Below are positions 1 through 8,535 of a stretch of DNA of 64,000 nucleotides, piece after piece. Each line of letters begins with the position of its first letter. Position 1 is the stretch's first letter. Under the pieces are notes generated by a model. The model had not been told where the DNA came from. It was given only the letters and a program-made list of their open reading frames with translations, and searched no databases. The translations under genes were made by a program, and so were the position numbers. Location of the stretch: NCBI GenBank assembly GCA_025964695.1, contig JAOPYK010000009.1, positions 49,615 through 113,614 of the forward strand. Direction: 5' to 3'. The DNA comes from Streptosporangiaceae bacterium (GTDB lineage: Bacteria; Actinomycetota; Actinomycetes; Streptosporangiales; Streptosporangiaceae).

Positions 1-6
1 CGCTCC

Positions 7-749
7 CTACCTCGGACGGGCGTCGCGGCGTGCTCGCAGCACCGACTCCCAGGCGGCGGTGAGGTCGCCCTGGATCATCTGGAACTGGCCGAGCAGGTCC
101 AGCGCCTGGGCGCGATGGAACCCCACCGGTGAGGTCCGGTTGGGCAGCGACCAGGCGAGCAGCCGCCGCCCGTCATACGAGCGGCGGCGGCCCGCCATTC
201 GGTCGGCGACCAGGCGTCGTCCGTGTCGGTGTCGTGCTCGCGCACGGCGTCCCGGATGTACTCGTCCACCGAGCACCGCAGCCAGCCGGACTCCTCCGCC
301 TGCACGATCGGCCGCGAGAGGAACCGTTGGACGGCCGCGTCCCGCACGTTGGGAACGGCCGCGTGCAGCAATTCCGTGTCGAATCGGTCCACCAGCGTCG
401 AGGCGCGTGGCAACGACCGTTCCTCGAATGTCAGATCACGCATCACCCTGATGACCATTTCCGCAAAAGTGCCGCCGAACCCTGTGACGTCGGGTACGTG
501 CCCGGCTGCCGAAAGCTGATCGAAATACTCCGCGGACAGCTCCAGATACAGAGGTACGCCTCCGGAGGCGTCGACGATCCGCTGCCGGACGGGAGCGGGG
601 ATCGCCGCCTCTCCGCCGCGGGTGAGCCGAAGCCGCAGGTACGTGTCGGCGTCGTCGGCGCTCAGTCCCGACAGCCGCCGTTGCATCGACATGAACGGAG
701 TGGGCGGTGCCGGGGCGGCGCATCCCTTGATCTGATGGGCCACCCGCAC
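7..749 (-). pseudogene. Broken ATPase/TPR regulatory protein remnant
   Basis: Two overlapping frames on the minus strand together look like one damaged gene. The frame from 749 carries the C-terminal part of an AAA/STAND-type ATPase module (GGVPLYLEL about residue 64, then a helical segment). Around 190-200, in a CCG-rich run, homology-like sequence moves to another frame that continues with a TPR-like helix (FHRAQALDLLGQ) and stops at 7-9. The Walker A part expected upstream is not visible. I infer a frameshifted, 5'-truncated relic of the large ATPase-TPR proteins common in actinomycetes. A sequencing indel could also explain the shift. Confidence 0.5.
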
Positions 750-1055
750 CGGAAACGGACTCGCCGATCACCGGCCTCTCGACGAGGGGGCCGGTTCGGC
801 CGGTTCGCGCCCGCGGACAGGAGGCCGGCCCGGCGGTCCAGCGCGCTCCCCGCCCGCGCCCGCCATGTGGCCGTAGCCTGAGTTTCCGGGTATCGCCCAT
901 CCGCGACCGCCCATCCCTACGTCTACCCGTATTGAGGATGTGACGGGAGAGGGTGCCGACCACAGTGAAGCTGCGGTCTCATCGGCGATTCGGCCGCATC
1001 CGGACCCGCCCCGGCCCGGTTACCAAGATCGGGCTACCACAAGGAGATGAGCACG
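750..1055. other. Gene-poor stretch upstream of the DUF5335 gene
   Basis: No convincing gene is seen. Minus-strand frames here are open but carry no recognisable ATPase N-terminus, which supports the idea that the neighbouring ATPase/TPR gene has lost its 5' end. The promoter of the plus-strand gene at 1056 must lie near the right end, but no clear -10/-35 pair stands out. Confidence 0.4.
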
Positions 1056-1421
1056 ATGGCGGACACCTCGAAGCCCGATTCGAAGCCCAATTCGAAGCCC
1101 GATCGCAGCGAGTGGGCTGGAGCCTTTGATCGGCTGACGAAAGAACACGAAGGTCAGTACCTCACGATCGAGCTGCTCGACCCTGAGTACGGTGATCAGC
1201 ATGAGGCGGAGCGGCTGCCGTTCGCCTATGCCGCCTATGATCCGCGCGACGACGTGGTCATCGTGGCGGTCGGCGGCAACTCGCCACGGTATCCCGTCGT
1301 GCTCCGTCACATGGTCTGGCATCCGTCAGAGGTGGACCTCGCGCCAGATGGCGCTTTCCGAGTGGTCGAGCAAGATGGCACCACCACGCTGGTGTCGTTC
1401 TTCGCCGGTCCCGCCTCCTGA
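1056..1421 (+). CDS. DUF5335-like protein
   Basis: A 121-residue soluble protein of unknown function. The body (about residues 20-118) has the pattern of the DUF5335 family: an N-terminal WAGAFDRL helix, then strands with YLTIELL and PFAYAAYDPRDD, and a final HMVWHPSEVDL segment. The start at 1056 is preferred over the in-frame ATG at 1047 because the AAGGAG at 1041-1046 lies 9 bases before 1056 but overlaps the earlier ATG. The first 16 residues are an SKPD/SKPN repeat made by a 12-base tandem repeat. It stands alone between opposite-strand genes. Family assignment is from memory of the pattern. Confidence 0.65.
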   Translation: MADTSKPDSKPNSKPDRSEWAGAFDRLTKEHEGQYLTIELLDPEYGDQHEAERLPFAYAAYDPRDDVVIVAVGGNSPRYPVVLRHMVWHPSEVDLAPDGAFRVVEQDGTTTLVSFFAGPAS

Positions 1422-1536
1422 CGGCCAGGTCGGGGTCGGCCGGCCACCCGGCTCAGCCTCGTCCGGCGAGGCCGAGCCAGTAACTGGCCGATGTCCTGGC
1501 CGATCGCTGGCCGATGACGGGTCGATCGCTGGCAGA

Positions 1537-2412
1537 TCACTGCCGGAGCAGGTCGGTCTGGGCCTCGGTGACCAACCGCTGCAGGTGCAGGCCGCGCTCC
1601 GCGTTCAGTTCGGATGGCGTGCCCTGTGCCACGGCTTCGGCGAACTCCTGGAACATGATCTCGAAGGCGTCCGGCCCGACCACCTCCGCGCAGTCGATCT
1701 CCGCGGCGCCACCCGAGCCGAAGATCTCAACCACGGCACGCGGTTCGACCTCGACCGCGGCCGACAGGGAGGCCTCGCTGAACCGGCCGCCCTGGTGTTC
1801 GAGCATGAGCCCGATCCACCCCTCCGGATCGCCGTGCGCGCTCACCCCGACCACCGTGCCCAGTGCGGCGTCGAGCAGGTCGAGCAGATGCGGCCCCTCG
1901 TGCATCAGTACGCCGAACTCGAACCGCGGCCGGTTCGCCGGCGACGCTCCCGGAGGCGGCCCGGAGACCACCCGCCCGCTGCCTCCCATCCGTCTCGTCC
2001 GCGGCACAGCACTGGTCAGGAAATGCCGTACGGGGGGCGCGTAGCGCCAGGTCAGCCCGAGTTGCGAGACGACATGGGAGAGCGCCACCGCTTGGGCCAC
2101 CTGTTCAGCCCCGGACAGATCGACGGCGATCGGAATCTCCAGGAACACCGCCGTGGACCGTCGTGCCGCGGCCACGGCCAGATCGGGCTGCGCCACCGGG
2201 GACACGGCCAGCGTCACCGCGTCGCAGTGATCGAGCAGCTCCTCATAGCGATCGAATACCGGCACTCCGTATTTGGCCGCGAGGCGACCGGCATGGTCCG
2301 AAGAACGCGCCCAGACTCCAGCGAATTCGGCGTCTGGACATGCGGCTAACGAGGGGGCATGGACCTCTGTGGCCCTGCGACCCGCACCTGCGAGACCAAT
2401 CGCGACCGCCAT
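1537..2412 (-). CDS. Gfo/Idh/MocA-family oxidoreductase
   Basis: A 291-residue protein with an N-terminal Rossmann fold (GLAGAGRRA about residue 6) and a C-terminal alpha/beta domain ending in the usual LHLQRLVTEA helix. The family oxidises or reduces sugars or imines with NAD(P). The ATG at 2412 has a GAGG just upstream and is preferred over the TTG at 2433. Oddity: the conserved EKP motif, whose lysine is catalytic in most members, reads EIP here (FLEIPIA, about residue 95), so activity may be altered or lost. It is divergent from the SIS-led sugar operon, so a role in the same sugar pathway is plausible but inferred. Confidence 0.8.
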   Translation of the reverse strand: MAVAIGLAGAGRRATEVHAPSLAACPDAEFAGVWARSSDHAGRLAAKYGVPVFDRYEELLDHCDAVTLAVSPVAQPDLAVAAARRSTAVFLEIPIAVDLSGAEQVAQAVALSHVVSQLGLTWRYAPPVRHFLTSAVPRTRRMGGSGRVVSGPPPGASPANRPRFEFGVLMHEGPHLLDLLDAALGTVVGVSAHGDPEGWIGLMLEHQGGRFSEASLSAAVEVEPRAVVEIFGSGGAAEIDCAEVVGPDAFEIMFQEFAEAVAQGTPSELNAERGLHLQRLVTEAQTDLLRQ

Positions 2413-2612
2413 GACCTCACTGTAGAACAGCAACGGCGACGGGTTACGGGCGCACCCTAATGGCAGCGCAGGGCCTTCGAGAGCACAGTGACCAGAACAC
2501 GCTCGATCGCCAACTGATCATCGATGATGCTGCCTGTTTCAGCCGGAACCGCCCCACTGCGTCACGTCGAGCGCCGGGGCCATCACGCAAAGCCACGGAA
2601 TGCGCTCAGACG

Positions 2613-2641
2613 TTGCGCGTTTATGAGCATTTGTGTTATCA
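2613..2641 (+). promoter_or_regulatory. Possible promoter/operator of the sugar operon
   Basis: TTGCGC at 2613 is followed after 17 bases by TTATCA at 2636, an acceptable -35/-10 pair 52 bases before the SIS start. The AT-rich stretch around it (about 2618-2660) stands out from the GC-rich surroundings and could hold a DeoR-type operator. No second identical copy was found, so the assignment is weak. Confidence 0.3.
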
Positions 2642-2692
2642 AAACATCACTACTGATCACAGCTGCCGGTGGCGGCTCAGAACGGAGTTGCC

Positions 2693-3586
2693 GTGACGAC
2701 CCACGTCGAGACCGAGATCGCCGACCAGCCGGCCTGCTGGCAGCGGGCCGCGGACCTTGCCGCCACGCCCCTGCCCGGTCTGCCGGACCACGGCGAACGG
2801 GTCGCCGTGGTGGGCTGCGGCACCTCGTTGTTCATCGCGCAGGCGTACGCCTCGCTCCGGGAGAGCGCGGGGCTGGGCGAGACCGATGCCTTCGCCGCCT
2901 CGGAGATGCCGCTCGGACGCCGTTACGACCGGGTGCTGGCACTGACCAGGTCCGGCACCACCACCGAGGTCCTCGACCTGCTCGGCCGGCTGCGCGGCAC
3001 GGTGGCCACCACGGCCATCACCGCCGATCCCGCGACCCCGGTCATGACGGCCGCCGAGCAGCTGGTGGTGCTGGACTTCGCCGACGAACGCTCAGTCGTG
3101 CAGACCCGGTTCGCGACCACCGCGCTCACCCTGCTGCGCGCCCATCTCGGTGCGGACCTCACCCGCGCCATCGCCGACGCCACGCGCGCCGTCGACGAGC
3201 CGCTCCCGGCCGGAGTGGTCGACCGAACCCAGTTCACGTTCCTGGGCACGGGCTGGACCGTCGGCCTCGCGGCCGAGGCGGCGCTGAAGATGCGTGAGGC
3301 CTCACTGAGCTGGACCGAGTCGTACCCGGCCAAGGAGTACCGGCACGGCCCGATCGCCATCACCGACGAGCGGTCGGCGGTATGGATGTTCGGGCGCGCT
3401 CCCGAAGGGCTGGCCGAGCAGGTCGCGGCGACCGGAGGCCTCTGGGTGGAGCAGGAGCTCGACCCGGTCGCCTCCCTCGTCGTCGCGCAGCGCCTGGCCC
3501 TTGCCCTGGCCACCGCCCGAGGCCTGGACCCGGACTCCCCGCGGCACCTGACCCGCTCGGTCATCCTGCGCTCGGCCTCCGTCTGA
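2693..3586 (+). CDS. SIS-domain sugar isomerase/deaminase (AgaS/GlmS-like)
   Basis: A 297-residue protein with two SIS domains: the first begins near VVGCGTSLF (about residue 38) and includes LTRSGTTTEV, the second begins near FLGTGWTVGL. The segment ending KEYRHGPIA is typical of phosphosugar isomerases and deaminases such as AgaS or the GlmS isomerase half. The likely role is conversion of an amino-sugar phosphate to a ketose phosphate. The GTG start has GGAG five bases upstream, better than the GTG at 2669. It leads a run ending one base before the truncated kinase, followed by aldolase and GH4 genes. Galactosamine-6-phosphate as substrate is inferred from this context. Confidence 0.85.
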   Translation: MTTHVETEIADQPACWQRAADLAATPLPGLPDHGERVAVVGCGTSLFIAQAYASLRESAGLGETDAFAASEMPLGRRYDRVLALTRSGTTTEVLDLLGRLRGTVATTAITADPATPVMTAAEQLVVLDFADERSVVQTRFATTALTLLRAHLGADLTRAIADATRAVDEPLPAGVVDRTQFTFLGTGWTVGLAAEAALKMREASLSWTESYPAKEYRHGPIAITDERSAVWMFGRAPEGLAEQVAATGGLWVEQELDPVASLVVAQRLALALATARGLDPDSPRHLTRSVILRSASV

Positions 3587-3587
3587 G

Positions 3588-4022
3588 ATGTTCCTGACCG
3601 TCACGCTCAACGCGGCCCTCGACGTCACCTACGAGGTGGGACGGCTGGCTCCGGGCGCCATGCACCGGGTCGGCGCGCCCTCCGAACGCGCGGGCGGCAA
3701 GGGGATCAATGTCGCCCGGGTCCTGCGCGCCCTGGGCGAGACGGTCTGTGTGACGGGTTTCGCGGGCGGCCTGGCCGGCAGGGCTTTCCGGGCCGACCTG
3801 AGCTCGGCGGCCATCCCGGCCGAGCTGGTCACGGTGGTGGGAGAGACCCGCCGTACGGTGACGGTGGTCGAGACGGTCACCGGCGAGGCGACCCTGCTCA
3901 ATGAGCCCGGGCCGCAGCCCACGAACCTCTGGCCGACAAACCGGCAGCCCACGAACCCGCGGCCCGCGGGCCCGTCGACAAGAGGCCGGTCGGCGACCCC
4001 CCTGAGCCAACGGACCCCCTGA
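3588..4022 (+). pseudogene. Truncated PfkB (1-phosphofructokinase/tagatose-6-P kinase) remnant
   Basis: The first 105 or so residues are an ordinary PfkB hexose-phosphate kinase N-terminus (TVTLNAALDVTY, then ERAGGKGINVARVL, then LLNEPGP). Such enzymes run about 310 residues, but here the homology stops after NEPGP. It is replaced by about 35 low-complexity residues made from repeats of the type PTN-PTN-PRP, then a stop. The GAGD catalytic/anion-hole motif and the ATP-binding half are absent, so it should be inactive. It sits one base after the SIS gene and 13 bases before the aldolase, whose frame and SD are intact. I infer a deletion that kept downstream expression. Confidence 0.8.
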
Positions 4023-4035
4023 GCTAAGGAGCCTC

Positions 4036-4899
4036 ATGCCGCTCGTCCCCACCTCGGCCATCGTCGACGCCGCCCGCGCCGAAGGCCGGGGCGCCGCCGC
4101 CTTCAACGTCATCCAGATCGAGCATGCCCAGGCGATCGTCGCGGGCGCGCGACAAGCGGGTGCCCCGGTCATCCTGCAGCTCAGCGAGAACGCGGTCCGC
4201 TACCACGGTGCGCTGCGGCCGATCGCCGCGGCGGCCCGTGCCGTCGCGGAGGTCGCCGAGGTGCCGGTGGCCCTGCATCTCGACCACGCCATCGACCCCG
4301 AGCTGGTCCGCGAGGCCGTCGCGCTCGGTTTCGGCTCGGTGATGTACGACGCGTCCGCCATGGACTACGACGACAACGTCACGGCCACCGCCGAGGTGAC
4401 CCGGCTCTGTCATGAGCACGCCATGTGGGTGGAGGCCGAACTCGGTGAGATCGGCGGAAAGGACGGCGTGCACGCGCCCGGTGCCCGTACCGACCCCGGT
4501 GAGGCGGCCGCCTACGTGGCGGCCACCGGCGTGGACGGCCTCGCGGTCGCGGTGGGCACCTCGCACGCCATGCTCACCCGAGACGCCACCCTGGACTTCG
4601 CCCTCATCACCGCACTGCGCACCGCCGTGCCGGTGCCGCTTGTGCTGCACGGCTCCTCCGGAGTGGCCGACTCCGACCTGGCGGCCGCAGTCACCGCCGG
4701 AATGACCAAGGTCAATATCGCGACCCAGCTGAACAAGGTGTTCACCGGCGCCGTACGCGAACGGCTCGCGGCCGATCCCGCGTTGGTGGACACCCGCCGG
4801 TATCTCGGTGCCGGACGGGACGCCACCGCCACCGAGGTGGCCCGACTGCTCGGCGTGCTGCGCTCCTCCACCACTCTCATGGAAGGCTCTACGGTATGA
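4036..4899 (+). CDS. Class II ketose-bisphosphate aldolase (Fba/KbaY-like)
   Basis: A 287-residue zinc aldolase that cleaves fructose- or tagatose-1,6-bisphosphate to glycerone phosphate and glyceraldehyde phosphate. Visible motifs are AAFNVIQIEH at the N-terminus, HLDHA (zinc and catalytic region, about residue 81), VEAELGEIGG, a GTSH segment, LHGSSG and KVNIAT. The zinc histidines are kept; the glycine that usually follows GTxH is alanine. AAGGAG lies just before the start. It shares an ATGA overlap with the GH4 gene. With a SIS protein beside it, a tagatose-bisphosphate role is likely, but sequence alone cannot exclude fructose bisphosphate. Confidence 0.9.
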   Translation: MPLVPTSAIVDAARAEGRGAAAFNVIQIEHAQAIVAGARQAGAPVILQLSENAVRYHGALRPIAAAARAVAEVAEVPVALHLDHAIDPELVREAVALGFGSVMYDASAMDYDDNVTATAEVTRLCHEHAMWVEAELGEIGGKDGVHAPGARTDPGEAAAYVAATGVDGLAVAVGTSHAMLTRDATLDFALITALRTAVPVPLVLHGSSGVADSDLAAAVTAGMTKVNIATQLNKVFTGAVRERLAADPALVDTRRYLGAGRDATATEVARLLGVLRSSTTLMEGSTV

Positions 4900-6284
4900 C
4901 CGGCCCATTGACCAGCCCCCCGCCCCGTCCGCAGAACCGCCCGTCGAGCCATCCGGCGATCCGGATCGCGTTCGTCGGTGCCGGCTCGGTCACCTTCACC
5001 CGGCAGCTGCTGCGTGACATCTTCTCCTTCCCCGAGCTCGCGGACGTGCGGATCGCCCTGCACGACATCGACGCCGAACGGCTGTCGGTGGCCGAGGCGC
5101 TGGCGCACCGTATGGCGGAACGCCACGGCGCCAAGCCGCAGATCGTCGCCAGCACCGACCGGCGCACCGCGCTGGAGGGCGCCGAGGTGGTGGTCAACAT
5201 GGTCGCCGTCGGCGGCCATCAGGCCACGGTGACGGACTTCGAGGTGCCCGCGCGCTTCGGACTCCGGCAGACGATCGGCGACACCCTCGGCATCGGCGGG
5301 ATCTTCCGAGCACTGCGCACGTTCCCGCTGCTGGAGGCGCTGGCCGCCGACATGACCGCAGTGTGCCCGGACGCGTGGCTGCTCAACTACACCAACCCGA
5401 TGGCCATGAACCTGCAGTACCTCGCCACGATCGCCCCCGGCCTCAAGACCGCCGGGCTCTGCCATTCGGTGTACTGGACCGTACGGGGCCTGTGCGACAT
5501 CGTCGGTGTCCCGCACGAGGAGGTCGACGTCGTCTCGGCCGGCGTCAACCACCAGGCGTGGATCCTGCGCTGGCTGCACCAGGGCCGGGATCTCTATCCG
5601 GCACTGGACGCGGCGATCGCCGGTGACCCCGAACTGCGCCGCCGGGTACGGGTGGACATGTACCGGCGGCTCGGCTTCTACCCGACCGAGACCAGTGAGC
5701 ACTCGTCCGAGTACGTCCCGTGGTATCTGCGCCATGACGCCGAGATCGAACGGCTGCGCATCCCGGTCGACGACTACGTGAAGATCAGCGCGGACAACCT
5801 CGGCGAGTACGTCGGCGTCCGGGAGAGCCTGGCGGCCGGTCGCGACCCCGAGCCGGGGGCGAGCGAGGAGGAGGACGCCGCCGAATACGCCCCGCAGGTC
5901 ATCCACAGCCTCGCCACCGGAACGCTGCGCACCATTCAGGTCACCACGGCCAACACCGGACTGATCACCAACCTGCCCGCGGGCGCGGCGGTCGAGGTCC
6001 CGGCGACCCTGGACCGGCTCGGTGTGCATCCGCACCACGTGGGGGCGCTGCCGCCGCAACTCGCCGCACTCAACCGGAGCTTCCTCAACGTGGTGGAACT
6101 GGCCGTCGCCGCCGCCGTGGAGGGTGATCCCCGGCATGTCCGGCACGCCGCCATGTCCGACCCCGCCACCGCCGCGGCGCTGACGGTGGACGAGATCTGG
6201 GCGCTCTGCGACGCCATGGTGGCCGCCCACGGCGACGCCCTGCCGCCCGCACTGCGCGTCCCGCTCCGCCCGGAGTCGCACTGA
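4896..6284 (+). CDS. GH4 family glycosidase (alpha-galactosidase/6-phospho-glycosidase type)
   Basis: A 462-residue NAD- and metal-dependent glycosidase of family GH4, which works by oxidation at C3 and elimination rather than classical hydrolysis. After a 23-residue Pro-rich leader come the NAD-binding FVGAGSVTF, then DTLGIGGIFRALRT, NYTNPMAMN, the metal-ligand CHSV and GVNHQAW, and TSEHSSEYVPW. The last motif favours the MelA/AglA (alpha-galactosidase/glucosidase) branch over 6-phospho-beta-glucosidases. No signal peptide is seen, so the substrate must be imported, fitting the nearby ABC importer. It overlaps the aldolase by ATGA and its stop overlaps the kinase start. An alpha-galactosaminide substrate is inferred only from context. 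Confidence 0.88.
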   Translation: MTGPLTSPPPRPQNRPSSHPAIRIAFVGAGSVTFTRQLLRDIFSFPELADVRIALHDIDAERLSVAEALAHRMAERHGAKPQIVASTDRRTALEGAEVVVNMVAVGGHQATVTDFEVPARFGLRQTIGDTLGIGGIFRALRTFPLLEALAADMTAVCPDAWLLNYTNPMAMNLQYLATIAPGLKTAGLCHSVYWTVRGLCDIVGVPHEEVDVVSAGVNHQAWILRWLHQGRDLYPALDAAIAGDPELRRRVRVDMYRRLGFYPTETSEHSSEYVPWYLRHDAEIERLRIPVDDYVKISADNLGEYVGVRESLAAGRDPEPGASEEEDAAEYAPQVIHSLATGTLRTIQVTTANTGLITNLPAGAAVEVPATLDRLGVHPHHVGALPPQLAALNRSFLNVVELAVAAAVEGDPRHVRHAAMSDPATAAALTVDEIWALCDAMVAAHGDALPPALRVPLRPESH

Positions 6285-7510
6285 TGACCGATGCCGCCCC
6301 CGGTACGAGCCGTACGCCCACCGGCACGGCCCGTACGGCCGACGGCTCGGCCGTACCCGGACGTGCGGTCGGCACGACCCGGACGACAAGCGGTACGCGC
6401 CGCACGACCGCCGCAACGACCCAATTCGATCTGCTGGTCATCGGGGACGCCAACCCGGACGTGCTGGTGTCCGGTGCTCCCGAGACGCCGCCGGCGGGAC
6501 AGGTCGAGACGCTGGTCGACGGCGGCACCCTCGCCCTCGGGGGTTCGGCGGCGATCGTGGCCCACGGCGCCGCCCGGCTCGGCCTGTCCACCGCGCTGGT
6601 CGCGATGGTCGGCCGGGACGCGGCCGGGGACTTCGTGCTCGACACGCTGTCCGCCGCCGGGGTGGACATCAGCGGCTGCGTCCGGCACGAGAGCCTGCCT
6701 ACCGCGCTGACGGTGTGCCTCAACCGCCCGGAAGGCGACCGGGCGATCCTCACCGCGCCCGGCTGCCTGCCCGCCTTCGGCCCAGAGCATGTGCCCGCCG
6801 TGGCCGTCCGCCACCTGCACGCCGCCTCCTATTTCCTGCAACCGCGGCTGGCCGCCGGACTGGCCGGGCTGTTCGCCAGGTTCAGGCAGGCGGGGGCGTC
6901 CACCTCGCTGGACACCAACGACGACCCGGCGGGCGGATGGCGACTCGCTCCGGGCCTGCTCGCGGCTTGCGACCTGCTGCTGCCCAACGAGGCGGAGGCC
7001 GTCGCGCTGGCCACCGCGCTGCCGGGTGATCCGGCGGAGACAGCCGCACTCTCCGCCCGGAGCGAGGCCTTCACCGCGGGCCTGTCGAGGCGCGCGGAGA
7101 CCGTGAGTCCCTTGCCCATCGAAGCCGAGGCCTTCGCCGCCGCACGGCCGAGACCCGAGGAGTCCGCAGCCGCACTCGCCGCGGCGCTGGCCACGTTGGC
7201 GGCGAACGGCCCGATCCCGGTGGTCAAGCGCGGTGGCCGAGGTGCCCTGGCCCGCTCGGGTGACGTACTCCTCAACGCCCGCGGCCCGGCGGTCACCCCC
7301 ATCGACACGGTGGGGGCGGGCGACGGCTTCGACGCGGGCTTCCTGGCGGGCTGGCTCGCCTCAGGAGATCTCTCCCAGTCGCTGGCGTGGGGCTGTGCCT
7401 GCGGCGCGCTCTCCACCCGCGCCACGGGCGGCACCGCGGGCCAGCCTACCGCCGCCGAGGCCACCGCCCTCGCCGCCCAGGTCCAGATCACCGACGTTGC
7501 CTCCGCATGA
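6284..7510 (+). CDS. PfkB-family carbohydrate kinase
   Basis: A 408-residue ribokinase-fold kinase. The core starts near FDLLVIGDANPDVL (about residue 47), has the substrate-binding LALGGSAAIVAHGAARLG and the catalytic DTVGAGDGFDAGF near residue 345. Family members are about 300 residues. The excess is a 44-residue Thr/Arg/Ala-rich N-terminal extension, encoded by CCGTACGG-like repeats, and an Ala-rich insert around residues 245-290. It is translationally coupled to the GH4 gene (TGATG). Because the upstream PfkB gene is truncated, this may be the only working sugar kinase in the operon, but ribokinase-type members usually phosphorylate free sugars, so it need not replace the lost activity. 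Confidence 0.85.
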   Translation: MTDAAPGTSRTPTGTARTADGSAVPGRAVGTTRTTSGTRRTTAATTQFDLLVIGDANPDVLVSGAPETPPAGQVETLVDGGTLALGGSAAIVAHGAARLGLSTALVAMVGRDAAGDFVLDTLSAAGVDISGCVRHESLPTALTVCLNRPEGDRAILTAPGCLPAFGPEHVPAVAVRHLHAASYFLQPRLAAGLAGLFARFRQAGASTSLDTNDDPAGGWRLAPGLLAACDLLLPNEAEAVALATALPGDPAETAALSARSEAFTAGLSRRAETVSPLPIEAEAFAAARPRPEESAAALAAALATLAANGPIPVVKRGGRGALARSGDVLLNARGPAVTPIDTVGAGDGFDAGFLAGWLASGDLSQSLAWGCACGALSTRATGGTAGQPTAAEATALAAQVQITDVASA

Positions 7511-7630
7511 TCACTCGCCCACACGCGCCAATGGCCAGAGATACAGCCACGGCGCTGAGGGTGATGAAGTACGCATAGAGAGTGAGCGGGTGACGCACGA
7601 AGTGGCTATTAACTTGCGTGAAATCTGCTC

Positions 7631-7636
7631 TATAGT
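7631..7636 (+). promoter_or_regulatory. -10 box of a probably leaderless DeoR-family gene
   Basis: TATAGT lies six bases before the ATG at 7643 and no Shine-Dalgarno sequence is present, so the transcript probably starts at or next to the start codon. TTGCGT occurs upstream at 7613 but is too close to be its -35; TATTAA near 7606 has better spacing. Confidence 0.45.
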
Positions 7637-7642
7637 GATCGA

Positions 7643-8407
7643 ATGCGGCAACAGGAGCGCCTCGGGCTGATCCTCGACCGGCTGGCCCAGCACGGCTCGG
7701 TCTCCGTCATCGAACTCACCACCGATCTGCAGGCCTCGGCCGCTTCCATCCGGCGCGACCTCCAGGCTCTCGAGGAACAGCAGCTGCTCAAGCGGACCCA
7801 TGGCGGCGCGGTGTCCGCCGAGGTGATCTACGAGCTGCCGATGCGCTACCGAGCGGGACGCCATCAGCAGGAGAAGCTGCGGATCGCGCAGGCCGCCGCG
7901 CGGCTGGTCATCGACACGGTGCATTCGGTGGGACTGGGCGGCGGCACCACCACGACCGAGCTGGCCAGGGTCCTGGGCGCGGCCGGCCGCTCACTGAAGG
8001 TCGTCACCAACGCGCTCAACATCGCCGGTGACCTGTCCGTCCGGTCCGCGATCGACCTGGTCGTGACCGGTGGCAGCGTACGGCCCGAGTCGTACGAGCT
8101 GGTCGGCCCGATCGCCGACCGCGCGCTGTCGGGGATCAACCTCGACCTGGTCTTCCTCGGCGTCGACGGCATCGAGGCCACCGGCGGCATCAGCACCCAC
8201 GACGAGGTCGAGGCACAGACCGACCACTGCCTCATGCGGACCGCCGCCCGGGTGGTGGTGCTGGCCGATGGATCGAAGGTCGGCAAGCGAGCCTTCTCCC
8301 GGATCGCCGATACGAACGAGATCGCCATGCTCATCACCGACGCCGCCGCGGACCCGGCCGAGCTGGACCGGCTCCGCGCCGCCGGCGTCGAGGTCACCAC
8401 CGTCTGA
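7643..8407 (+). CDS. DeoR/GlpR-family transcriptional regulator
   Basis: A 254-residue repressor. The N-terminal winged helix (ERLGLILDRLAQ to RTHGGAV, residues 5-55) has the DeoR signature ASAASIRRDLQAL. The C-terminal sensor has the family's GLGGGTTTTELAR, VVTGGSVRP and FLGVDGIEATGGIST motifs, which resemble a phosphosugar isomerase fold and bind sugar phosphates. It follows the sugar operon and faces the importer genes convergently, so it most likely controls both through phosphorylated intermediates. The probable leaderless start means its own level is set mainly by transcription. Confidence 0.9.
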   Translation: MRQQERLGLILDRLAQHGSVSVIELTTDLQASAASIRRDLQALEEQQLLKRTHGGAVSAEVIYELPMRYRAGRHQQEKLRIAQAAARLVIDTVHSVGLGGGTTTTELARVLGAAGRSLKVVTNALNIAGDLSVRSAIDLVVTGGSVRPESYELVGPIADRALSGINLDLVFLGVDGIEATGGISTHDEVEAQTDHCLMRTAARVVVLADGSKVGKRAFSRIADTNEIAMLITDAAADPAELDRLRAAGVEVTTV

Positions 8408-8408
8408 A

Positions 8409-8535
8409 GCAGGTTATGTGGCCGGTCGTGTGGCCGGTCATGTGAAGCCGGTCACGTGGCCGGTCGTGTAGTCGGTCATGTGAAGCCGGTCATGTGAAGC
8501 CGGTCATTCGCGAGCCGGTCATTCGGTATCGGCTA
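8409..8535. repeat. Degenerate tandem repeat between convergent genes
   Basis: Imperfect copies of a 14-16 base unit of the form CCGGTCATGTGAAG run from just after the regulator stop to the end of the permease gene. Copies near 8476 and 8491 are nearly identical. Spacing and unit length are too short and irregular for CRISPR. It may act as a spacer or terminator region between convergent genes. Confidence 0.7.

Noticed and set aside
1192..2349. Long plus-strand open frame over the oxidoreductase gene
   Set aside because: It is a GC-bias shadow antisense to the Gfo/Idh/MocA gene, with no family features and arginine/proline-rich composition.
1537..2412. Oxidoreductase considered as a GH109 alpha-N-acetylgalactosaminidase
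   Set aside because: GH109 enzymes are about 440 residues with extra segments; this protein is 291 residues and lacks them.
4512..6416. 634-codon minus-strand open frame over the GH4 gene
   Set aside because: Antisense to the well-supported GH4 and aldolase genes; His/Gly/Arg-rich translation is typical of shadows.
8409..8535. Repeat array considered as CRISPR
   Set aside because: Units are 14-16 bases, touch one another, have no unique spacers, and no cas genes are present.
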